From Oreocharis arfaki (taxonomy: Eukaryota > Chordata > Aves > Passeriformes > Paramythiidae), in NCBI GenBank assembly GCA_013398015.1, contig VZRR01003264.1:1-64000 (forward strand): DNA of 64,000 nucleotides. Reading direction: 5' to 3'. Every line of letters begins with the position of its first letter. Position 1 is the first letter of the stretch. Made by a program: the position numbers and the translations under genes. The notes beneath the pieces are model-generated. The model saw nothing but the letters and a program-made list of their open reading frames with translations, did no database searches and was not told the DNA's origin. Shown here piece after piece: positions 22,301 through 34,300 of the stretch.

Positions 22301-25300
22301 AACATGTACTGATTTGGTTTGCTTTGGTAACTTGATCTTTATCTTTGAGGCAGACTGAATGTAATGTTTGAATTAGCCTCTTTGCTTCCTGCCTTCAGTA
22401 TCGATCTATAAATCACCGTGTGGACTCCAAATCCCTGTGGCTTTATCGATGGTACTATTCCAGGACGTGCCAGTGGTAAGAACTTAGTTCTTCTCTTTGC
22501 TTTTTTGTTTAGGAGTTAGTCTTTTAAAAAAAATTACTCTTCATCTTTCTTGTTTATTAGATAATTGTGCTTTTATCTTTGTAAGAGCTTCCTGTGGAAG
22601 CAAGGGGATTGACCACATGTGAACATGATAGAAGTAGAAAGCAGCAAGTTTTATGGAAGTGTGATGACGTAGATGGCTCTTTGGAACAGCCACAGGACTG
22701 TTGCATGAATGGACTAATTAGCATGATTTACAGCACTGTGCATTTAGAGTTTTCAAAGGGTCTGTTTCTAAACATGTTGGCTAACAGCAAGACTGTTTGG
22801 TGCTGGAAGTTTCAGAAGGACACCACCTCAGGTTATTTGGTGGTCAGCAGTTACATCACCAGTGAGCAATAACATGCTAGTCAAGTGCTGCCTTGTGGTC
22901 TAACCCATTTGAGTGAAATATGGTATCAAAAATACAGTTTACTTCAAAGAAAATTGCTTTACTGTAAGTATTTTGTTAATCTTTTGACTCATTTTTGTGG
23001 CTGTTTCTTGGGGTTGTTTTTTTTCTTGGTTTTTTTTTTGTTTGTTTGTTTTTGTTTTTTGTTTTGTTTTGTTTGGTTTTGTTTTTGGTTTTTTGGGGTT
23101 TTTTGTTCCTTTTTTTTAATGGTTTTATTTTTAATTTCATCTCTCTCTAAACAGGATTTTGAGCTTAACCATTACTGTAATCTTGGCTTTGGCTTTCATT
23201 GAAGAACCTTCCTCGCTCACCGTCACATCGGATGTCCGGTATCGCCTTCCCGCCTGGAATCCTCCCTGTGGCCTCACGGAGAGCATTGAGCTGCTCTGCT
23301 TCCTTGTGTTCGTGGTTGATGTATCTGTGAAGGTGAGCATCTCCTTCATCTGGTGTTGAATGAAACAGTAGGTGTGTGGTAGAATTGTTTTTCAAATTTT
23401 GTGTTTGCAGGATGAAATTGCCTTGCTTTATTAGACTCTCATTTCAGGAGAAATTAGCAAGTGTATATTTACTAAATTAAGGCATTTATTCCCTTTTTTT
23501 TTAACCTAGTTTTCCTAATTGTGTGGAATAAGTGAAATAAATTTTGCTAAGGGTGCAATTATTTTGGCTTAGCTGCTTGTATTAGACTATAAAATTGGAG
23601 TATATAACAAATATGTCAGTTCATTTATACAAAAGAAAAGTAGTCAGAAACTGACCTTTCTTGGGATACTTATTTCTGGAAAATCCCTTTTTATGTTTAT
23701 TAAGTGGTGATTTTTCTTGAATTCGAAGGATTTCTCTTGCATGGCCTATGTGCACTTCTCACTTATGCTGACCTTTATTTAGTTTTTTGTTGAAAAAAAT
23801 CTCTCAACAACGTATTTTTGTTTGGATTTTGGAGAGCTTTTTAAGAGCACTGATGTAAAATTACAAATACTTGAAAAAAACAAGTGATGCTGACTTATTA
23901 GCGTATTTGATTCTATTACTAAAGTAAATTTTGGTTGTTCTTTTTTTTTTTTTCCTTGTCCAGAGTTACTTAATTGGATGGAAAGAATTTTGGAAAAATA
24001 AATGGCTAATGGCTTATATACTGACATTAATTGTGTCCCTTACTGATTGGATTGTGTCACTGAGTTTTTTCTGCAAAGAGGTAAGAACTGCTTTCTGCAG
24101 AAATAATCAGCAGCTTAATTGTGGAGAGTGGCAGAGGAGAAGAACCTGCAAAGGGAGAGTCAACAGTATGTGGTATATTGGAGAATTAAAAAGAGGAGGG
24201 TGAGATGGTTCGCTTTGGTCTTTGATATCCGGATAACGCACTGAAACACAGAAAAAGTTTGATGTAATGTAGCTTAGCAAAGAATTCTGTTTGATTCTTA
24301 ATGCAAATTTTGTGTTTGTTGGTAAAATTAAACAACACTCATTGCTTTAGTCTCTCAGCAGTCAAAGAGTGCAGGGAAAACTCGTTGCCCAGCACCAATT
24401 TTGTTGCGCAGTTGGAGAATTATATTCTTAACTTGACTGGATGGCAAAGCCTCTGTAGTGATGTGTAAGAAAAAGGTAATTTATGTAGTTTAACAGCTGC
24501 TTTCTAACCTGAAGCTGTGCTGTGTTCAAAACAGTTGTGTCCTGAGAGGAGCCTCAGGTTTGTGAAATGGTTCTAGAAGTGCCCTCCTTGATGTGATCAT
24601 GCACTCTCCCAGTTGGTTTTTTCTGCCATGGATTTACATTAAATTAGTTGTTGTGCACCTGCAGTCCTTGCTAAGAAGATACCGATGTGGTGAAAATGCT
24701 GGGAAGTGAACGAGAGAGAGATGATCTTAAAATGTAAAATCTTGAGGTGTGGTAGTGGGCAGGTAGTTTGAGCAGGAGCCTCCCACACAAAGCAGTGGCA
24801 GAAGGAGCAGTTGAACTGCTGGGATGGATGAACAAGAGAATAGCAGCAAAATAACATAAAAATCACTTTCTTTATTGCTAGGTGTGGCCCACAGAAGACT
24901 GATCCTGAAATGCAGGATGCTGAAACACTTGAAATAGCAAATAAGTGACAGGAATAATTTGAAGGCTTGCAAATGTCTTGGCTGCAAGAATCAAACAGAT
25001 TATTTGCTGTCGTGTTGTGGGGAAAAAAAGCAATTACAGTTTAAGTGCTGTCAGAGACAGAAATTGCTAAGTAATAAGCAGGCTCTTCAGTTATAAAACA
25101 GACAGTCTGAAAATTGAAATCAAGCACTTGTTTTTAGAATGTGTATTTGTTTTTATTGAAACTAGTTCTCTATTAGTCTCTTTCTTGAGATGGACCTTGG
25201 CAGAAAATACAAAAATAGCATCTATTGCCAGATTGTTATGTCTACTGAGCAATAAAGTTAGACTGTTTCTAATTAGTGGCCTGATGAGACTATTGAAATG

Positions 25301-28300
25301 TCAATGTGTGTTTTTAAATCAATCTCTCCTCATTTTAATGAGATATGGAATCTCTTCTGTTGTTTTGTAAGCTCAGAAGAGCAGAGCTCACTTCATTTTC
25401 TGTTACACTGTTGACGTTGTCGATCTGTATGTCAGTGCTTTTTGACAAACTTGTGTTAAAAGTCTTGCAGGAACTCAGTGTCTGATCCATTGGTTTTTGC
25501 AGAGTGTGAGAATAAGAAGAATCCTTCGCCCATTCTTTCTCCTCCAGAATTCTTCTATGATGAAGAAAACGTTAAAAAGTATCAACAGCACATTGCCTGA
25601 AATGGCGAGGTGGGTTGTAGCACAGAAAACGTCCTTTCACAGCAAGCAGATTGTTATCCTTTGTGTTCTGGTGGGGGGCATCTGAGCAGCTTCCTTCTGG
25701 ATGGGGTAGCTAAGTGCTCAGTGAGATCAGGTCACAGTGGGTGGAGGCTGTGCTAACTTTTTGGTTCCCCTTAGTCTGTGAAGGGTATCTAGCCTGTGAC
25801 CTGGCTGTACATGTGACATAGGTTTTTTAATTCTAGTCGAGTGGGAGGTTTTAATTCTGCTTTTGTAAGGCCTCATGTAAGGGAAGAACCGAGGCACACG
25901 AGTGTGATTTTTATTTTGAATCGAAACTCGTATCTCCTCCTGTTTTCTCCATATAACTTCTTAAAAATACCCCTGGTTTTCTTTATATGGCATCATTTTG
26001 CATTTTTAGCAATTAAGGATATTAAGAGGATATTAAGAATAAGATAAAGTTACTATTAATGCCTGTGATGTGTTTTCTCTCCAACAGTGTTGTTCTACTA
26101 CTGGCTGTTCATCTGTCTCTCTTTACCATGTTTGCCATGCTGCTCTTTGCTCGAACAAAGGTAATCAATTCTGTTTCTGCTCTGGTAGATCTGGGTGCCT
26201 TTTTCCTGTACTTGCACAGCTGCTTCTTGTCTGGTTTTATAGTCAAACTAGTGAAACTTGTTTTCCCTGAAAAGGTCGTGTTACCTTGTCAGACTTGCTG
26301 AGATGAGTTTGAAGTCCGTTTGGAGAGTTCTGACATGTGGATAATATTCATGTAGGCAGGAGACTTTCTCATACATTTGTCCAATTTGATCCTTTTGAGT
26401 TACTTTCTCTGCTTTTGTTGAAACCCACTGCGCTGTTCTGTCTCCAAAGCTCTCGTCACTTTTTCATTTATATTATCACTCATTTCTTTTTTTTATCTCT
26501 TCTCTATCCAGCTTTTTGCTAACTTTAGTTTCTTCTGTGTTTTCTCACCTTTCAATACTGGTATCCCTGGCCATGCTCTGGTAGGTTTTTGCCTGTATTA
26601 GTTTTGGTTTCTGATCTCTCTGTGTTTTCCTCTCATTTTTCTCTTCCCACTTCTAAAAATCAAAATTGAAATTTTGTGGTTAAAATAATTTCTGTGTTCC
26701 AGTAGTCTTGCTATGTTCCTTCTCTTCTAAACTTCCTGTATCTTAATTTATCACGCTCAGATTATTTGGGGTTTTTTTTTGTTCTTACTTTTTAAGGCAT
26801 TCCATGGATATGTTACTGTGAACACAAAAATTTCTTGCATACTTCTCCTAGTAATTTTGGTCCTGTCCTTAATCTCAGTTTTGCACCTTCATTTCTACTG
26901 TAATTTGCACTTGGGCCTTCTTCTAGTCTTCCTTATGATCAGCAAATTCCCTGAATTCCCAAGTTACAGAATCTCTGGATTTAGAAGCAGAGCTCTGTTT
27001 TCCCACGTTGTTTAGTTGCCTTCTGGACCTTTGTATTATCTCTGTTTGTCACATCTAATTTCAGTTATGAGCTTCCCCAGTAGATGTATATTTATAACTT
27101 GTATACCTAAACCAGTCAATTTTGTGTACATTGAGGTAAAAAATAACAAACTAGAGAGTGGACTTTGCTATTTTGGTGTGCTGCTCTGACATCCATACGA
27201 ACTAATTTTATCTAACACGCCAAAATACTGCAGGCAAGTTCTAAAAGTAGGTTTATTAATGAAATTCATGACTGCGTTTTTGCATTGTCTCGTGTATGTC
27301 CTCTGGGGTTACATATTCCAGTCGTTGCAGCAGATTCAAGAGCTGTTTGTCCTGTGCTGCCTGACTCATGTTTGTGTTGTTTGCACTCTGCATCTTTTTT
27401 TATCCGTCTCTTCTTGACCTCAGGAAAAAAAAAAAGTGGATATCAGCCTCCCAGTGTGTTTTTGATGAAGGTTCTGACACTATCTGAGCTTTTGCAGATC
27501 ATTTGATGTTTCCACGGAGCCACAAAATAATTTTGATGACCTTAGTTGCCAAAGTGATTGCAAATGTATTTTTGGGTGCTGTGGCACTGGTCTTTTTTTC
27601 TTAATTTCCTTTCCCCGGGGTGTTCAAGCTTTATGTGATGTTTTCATTGATACTATACACAGCATTTAAAATCTTCATTCCTTTCAAAACAGAACACACA
27701 GTTGCCTGTTTCCTACCTGCCCAGCAATTCCTGTACTGTGCATGAATTCCTGTACTGTGCACAGCTAGTTAAGAGTTAGTTACGTATCTAAGGGGATAGC
27801 ATGAGGAAGGGGGAAACCTTGTTTTGAGTAGTGGTGGTAACTTCTGTAACTTTAGTAACAAAAAATTAGTTCAGAGGATGTTAAGTTTTCTATTTGGAAG
27901 TCAAAGGGGGCGTGAGGGACTCTGAGTATGGTGGTAGAGGTGCAGGTGTTTGAGAGGAGTTTATAGGCAGGATCTTTTGTGGTTGTTGAGGCCCCTCTTC
28001 ATTACTGAGGAAGCTGGTTTGTTTCTTTGGTTTTTCTCTTTATTTTTTAAAAATCATATTCAGGGAGTCCTTTTATCTGCAGTATACCATTATCTCTTGC
28101 AGACTAAGAGGTCTTTTTCTATCAATCCAGGGTTGCTTCAGAATCCTGTACTGTCAGTTTGTGACATGATTGTTCTTCCTGAGTCTGAGGTGCTAACTTC
28201 CATGTGGAGCTTCCTGTTCTTCCTTGTGTTTTGTGGTTGCTGTTGATAAGTGAAGTGATTGCTCTGTATTCATACACATTCTCTTAATTTTTATGTTTGG

Positions 28301-31300
28301 CTTTTGCTTTTTCTACGGGGTAGATTTGATTGCATGTGTAAGACATTGATTGTTGACTGATGTTAATTTTTAAAAAGAAAAATTAAAAATTTTTTTCCCC
28401 CTTTCTTGGTAAGACAGTGATTACTTGGTATTTCTCTTAACAATGAGCATCTCTTTGCCTAGGATAACCAGCAGGATAAGGAGTGGGTGGTGTATTTCCG
28501 GAATTTGCCAGATTCCCTGACGTCACTGCTGGTCCTGCTGACTACTGCAAATAATCCTGATGGTGAGCAGTCTTTCAGAAATAACTCTTGCCTCTCCTTT
28601 GGAAGAACAACAGAGTAGGATTACTCTGTCCAGACTACTGTAACCGTTCTTTCAGCTGATGGTTCTTAGTACAGCCAGAGGAAGTTTGTGGAAAGGTTTT
28701 TTCTTGCCTTTAGTAACTTGATTCTTGCCTTTCTGTGGCGTAATTATATATACCACTCTGAAGTCCAGCTATATGAGAGCTTTGACCAATTGCCAGAAGT
28801 TCACAGAGGTCTCCACTGTGCATCTCAAGCATTAAAATATTATTTCCTATTTTTGTTAAATTTGATACAGTGATGGTACCTGCATATTCTAAGAATCGAG
28901 CATATTCGATCTTCTTCATCCTCTTCACTGTATTAGGTAAGTTACCTCTTGTCTTCAGCAATGTAAATGCACTTCAACTTTGCCACTTGTGCATAGCAGC
29001 TACAGTGTTTTAGTTTTCTAGGAAAGTTTAATCACGAATTTCTCAGTTTTTGTGTTTCTTCCAGTGATTGCATAGTGTCTGTGAGATCATTTTCATGGAA
29101 GGTACTTATGGTTTGGAGTTTTTTGGTAACATGTCACAGGGGAATGGATACATTACAGTGTATTCAAACACTAAAAACGTTTTGGAAATCAAACACGAGG
29201 AAACCAACCCTTTTAAAGTTTTACATCTGATTTACTGCATGCAGTGACACTTCTTTAAGAAACAGATATTTTTCATTAAATTTTACTTCCTCTTTTTCTC
29301 CAATAGGCAACTTGTTTTTGATGAATTTGCTCACAGCAATAATATACAACCAGTTTCGAGGGTACCTTCTGGTGAGTAAAGCATTCCTGATTTCTGTCTT
29401 CTGCCATAACCTCAAACCTTTGAAGTATTTTCATCTGTGTACTAAAGCAACCCTCCCATTCTGGTTGCAGATACAGTTTTAAGGTACTGAATGTTTTTTG
29501 ATGGAGATACTTTTCACTTTTTACGCTGTTACCCCTTCATCCCCTTCTGTGACAAAACGACCTGCGTGCTTAGTTCCATGTATGCTGTGGATCTTCAATT
29601 TTGACTATTACAGAGGAAAAAAAAAAAAGAAACTGTTGTATGACTTGAACAAGGACAAGAGTAACTTAAACGTGGTCTCTGTGAAGGAAATCTGCTGTGC
29701 TGTTTAAATAGCTGTTGTTGCAGATCATAGAATATTAAGGGGTCGGAAGGGACCCTAAAGATCATTTAGTCCCAACCCCCCTGCCGTGGGCAGGGACACG
29801 TCCCACTAGACCAGGTTACTCAAGGCTTTAGCCAGACTGGCCCAGTAGCTTCTCTAGTAGAGTTCCAGAGAGAAGGTGAAGTTTGTTGGATAATAAGCCC
29901 AAGGCAATATTACACAGAAAGAATGGCCCCCACCCTCTTGTGGCAGAGGGGTGTGTAAACAGAATAGGTGCAGAGAGGATTTTTGGTAATCCTTTCCTCC
30001 TCCTCCTCTGTTTCATCCCTTCTTTCTCAATTTTCTTCTTTCTCACGTGACAGCATGACATAATCTGATTACTAATAAAGTAACTGAGTTTGAAAGTGAT
30101 TACTGGAATAAAAGCATGAAAAACCGTGGCTCTGGATTTATGCTTTTAGGGAAGAAGCTGGAGCTGGACAAGCTCTCTAATCTTCTCTCTGCACACTAGC
30201 GTGGATTTCTGTGAATGCTTGAGCTTTGCTGTTGCCAGTGTCTCTGGAGCAGGCATATGCCTATGCACTCCATAATTGAAAATGAACCATAACCTGGATG
30301 TTTACTTGAACTCCAGGGACTTGTTTGCTTACTTGCTTCCTTCCTCCTTGTACGTGGAGTTCTTGAAGGGAGTGAGGCCTAGGGCAGTCTCCTGTTCTGA
30401 TCTCTAATCACAAATCTGGGATGTGTGCCTGAGGATCAGTATATTATCTGGCCAGTTTAAAATAAACTGGATCAGTTTATTTATCTGGTGAGTAAATTGT
30501 TTCCTCTGTGGTGTTTTTACTGCTCAGAAATCAGTTCAGTCCTCCCTCTTCAGGAGGCGGCTGGGAATCCGGGCTGCGTTTGAGGTGCTGTCTTCCCTGA
30601 AAGAGACTCCTGCTAGTGCACAACAGTAAGTGAAGAATCTTGAAACAGTAGGTTATCTAGCCAGAAAAAAAAAGAGTAGAATTTTGGTCACCTTGTTTTG
30701 TTTTAATATGTTTACTGAGGATCCATTCTCGAAAATGGCAGTTTGTTGCTCATCTCATTTATTTATTTTTTTTCTTTACCTGGGTGTTCACTGTTTGGGA
30801 CTCTTACGGAGTCTGTTTCCTTTTCTTCCTACTTCTAATTTTATCTGCTTTTCGAAACAAGAAAGAGGCAGGAATGCATTTGGAACAGCTCATTTTGCCA
30901 TTTTTAATGTTATCTGTAGCAGGGCCCATTCTGTTTTCCTTCAAATAGGTCCTGTGTCAGCGTTGGGGCCCTACTACAGGTGCTGCAGAAAGTTGAGATG
31001 GATTCTCGCTGCAAGCAAGCCATCTTGAGAGTAAGAACTGGATTTTCTTAGCCTTTATGTTGGTGACTATCAATCCTGACTAGCAGATCCTGAGATCTGC
31101 CCTCTGTTGCAGCATTCCTTGGATCATAACAGAATAGTGGCTCTACTACATGGGACTAAAGATTTAAGTTTGTCGAAAGATCGTGTGATCCCAGAGAGGG
31201 AAAATAGAAAAGGCCAGACACGTCTGGCAGTCATGTGGCAGTGTTGTGTTAGAGCAGAGCAGTATTGAACCTTACTCTAACAGCTTGAATTACATCTTTA

Positions 31301-34300
31301 TTCTTAGATTTCCAAGGTAGTCTGAGGGGTTTTGGCAAACATTGCAGATGTACCTATTGCAGATGTTAATCTGAATGTTTCTCTTTCATGTGAAGTCCCT
31401 CAAAATGTGCTCCTGTGACCAGCTGTCAGCTGCCCAGTTCCAGAAGCTCTTTGAAGAACTAGACAAAGATGCCATTAAGCAAGTATGTATGTGACCATCA
31501 TTTATAAAGCATCAGAAGTTGTCTGGTCTTGTGCAAAAATAAGTGAGAGTAGTCTAGTATAAAGTGTGTGAACAAACTTGGCAACATGTGAACACAAAGT
31601 GTGATCACATGGCATTGATTTTTAGCTTTTCATGAGCTGCTTTTATAGCCACAAACAAAATTGCTCTGGGGGCTTTTACAGCATTAATTTGGGATTGCCA
31701 GGTGGTGTTAAATGTACAAAATGCATCTTTGTTTATTCTGTCAGCATTTTTAAGTGAGTTGGTCAGGCAAAATAGCTCAAAGTCCTTTTTTCTCCAATCC
31801 CTGAATGGAGAACAAAATGTGGATTCTCTCGGTGTTCAGGGTGAAGACGGGCACCAAGGGGTTTTCTCCACTTGGAGAGAAAGAAAAAACAAAACACTAA
31901 ACTATTTGAGGGTTAGGAAATGTTCTCTTCTATGTTTGCGTGTAACTAAGACTTCTGAATTAAACGTTGGGAAATGGAAAAGGATATATGTGATTAGTAG
32001 CTTGGTGTTTAGTTTATCTGCTTGGGGCATTGGAGAGAGGTTGGATTATCTCCCTTCTTTGCCATTACCTTGCCTTGTGCCATAATCAGGAATGGTCTTT
32101 TGCTGCTAGTAGCCACAGCTGGAAAACATTTTCCAGATGCAATGTCAAAATTAGCCTGTGGCCCTGAAGTTTTGCTTTGAAAATGGGGTTATTTAAATCT
32201 GAGGTGGGGTATTTTTTAAAAATTATTTTATTATTATTAAAATGCTTATGCTTTATGACTCAGCAAATCCTTTGTGTTCTTTTCAGCACCCTTCCAGTCC
32301 AGAGTACCAATCCTATTTTATGCAGAAAATGCAGTTTGCCTTTGGCCATCCCTACTTTGTCTACTTGGGGAATGTGGTAGCCCTGGCAAACATTATTTCT
32401 ATTTGTGTAAGTAAAGGTTTTTTTGTTGTGGGGTGGTGTTTTTTTTCTTTTTGTGATTGTTTTTTGTTTTTTCTCTGCTACAGATTTAAATTCTGCTTTT
32501 GTTCTTTAATTTCTCTTTAAATAACTACTTTTTCTAGCAGTTGGGTTTTTTGCATGCTTTAGTCATGCAAAATCTTAAGAGGGAATACCTGCAGTTAAAA
32601 ATGTGTTTTGAACTGCTTGAAAGGGTCTGTTCAAAGCAAGAAAATCTGTTCTTGTACTTAAAAATGTATTTTATGTGGCAGTAAAGCAGTAGATTCATAA
32701 AATATTTTTTGTTTAAGGTGGTTTTGGTGGTGGATGCAGATAAGCAACCATCTGAAAGAGATGACTTCTTCCTGGGGGTAAGATGCAACAGTATTCCACA
32801 CAGTTATTGCTGTTCCCTGAGATGTCAGTAATTTTAATGGTTGTTTTTATTTTGGGGGCTGAAGGCTATCAACTGCTTCTTCATCCTGTACTATCTGCTG
32901 GAAATGTTGCTGAAAATCTTAGCAATGGGCTTGAAAAGATACTTGTCTTACCCAAGCAATAGATTTGATGGACTTCTGACTGTAATTTTGCTGGTAAGTG
33001 TTTTGTTAGTTTACATATTTTTGGATTTGCTGGCTAGGGAGGTTAGGGAGCTACAAGAACTGGTGGGATTGCTTTTTTTTTCCACAGTGATCTGCTGAGC
33101 TGAACAACAGGAGGCAGTGCTGTGGGTTTCTGTGGCTTGAGAGTTTGCATGGTGGTACATGGTTCTCTCAGGGTCTGTGTTCTGAAGATAGGCTTATTTA
33201 AATCCATGGAAAAGGTGCTTTCCCTGATAAGAAGCCTTTTTAATTTTATTTGCAAAAATTCAGCCCTTGGAATAATTGCATGAGGCATTGTGTTTCATAC
33301 TTTAAAAACACTTTTCTCTTTAAATTTAAAAAAAATTGTCAGACTATTATAATAATTATTTGGTCAAAGCCTGACACCCCTGTGGCAGATGAGGTCAAAT
33401 TCACAGTTAATGGTACTCACTGTATATCCTTTTATGCATCACTATTGGATGCTCTATGTACATTTGGTTAATTTGGGGAATAACTTGGCAGATGTGACAA
33501 TTCAGAGCTTTAAAGTGAGTCAAATTAGTGGCTTAAAGCTCTTGAAAATGTTTCCTGTCAAGAAGCTTACATAATTTCTACAGCTCAGAATTACAAAGTG
33601 AAGTTTTGCCTTTTTTTTTTCGGTTGTGTTTTTTTGTTTGTTTGTTTTGTTTTGTTTTGTTTTTCTTTCCTAACTAAAGATACTGGAGATTGCAACTTTT
33701 GCTGTGTATGGATTTCCTCACCCTGGCTGGTGAGTAACCTCTGTGACCTGCTGCACTTTGCTCAGTGGCTGGGGTGGGTCAGGGAGTACACGCACACTGT
33801 CGTACTCACACATGTCATCGTGCTCTGATTGTCAGCCCAGTCTTTAATTTACCAAATTTGATAGAATTTCTCACCCTTGTAGTCGCTAGAGGCCATGCAA
33901 TATGGGTAAGTGAAAGAATTTTTTTTTTTCCCTAGTATTTTAGAATTCTGTGTTGCTCTTCTGAGAAGGATGCATTTATTTTAATTGTAATTTGATTTAA
34001 AATAGTATCTTGGCAGATCTGTGCTTACCAGGGGTGCAGGAGTGGGAATTTAGTACAGCATACACATATATAACCTAATATGTTTCAGTATCAGATTGTC
34101 CATAAATCAAATTATATGAATTCCCAAACAGCTGATGAAACCTCCAAACCCTGTATATAGGTTGAAGGCTGAGGTTTTTTTCGTGCTGCAAAATGTAGTA
34201 AGAAAATTCCCATGGGCTTACCACTATTTGTCTGTATTGGAATAGCAGGCAGTTGTATTTTGATTTTCTTAAGTTCGAACAGCTTTTGGATAACTATCTT

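Larger units (their letters stand above)
21103..29371 (+). other. TPCN2: TPCN2 first six-helix channel repeat (exons 2-10)
   Basis: Exon 2 carries QAVVFIEDAIQ, and exon 3 YRSINHRVD and WLYRWYY, the cytosolic N-terminal helices. Exon 4 contains S1 (ILSLTITVILALAFIE) and S2 (ESIELLCFLVFVVDVSVK). Exon 5 has S3. Exon 6 has S4 and the S4-S5 linker RRILRPFFLLQNSSMMKKTLK, whose lysines line the PI(3,5)P2 pocket in mammalian TPC2. Exon 7 is S5. Exon 8 holds the pore helix and selectivity filter TAN in LLVLLTTANNPD. Exons 9-10 form S6 (FFILFTVLGNLFLMNLLTAI). All diagnostic residues are retained. Confidence 0.92.

Noticed and set aside
31702..32085. 127-residue + frame in TPCN2 intron 13
   Set aside because: It lies between exons 13 and 14, and its sequence has no family similarity I can see.
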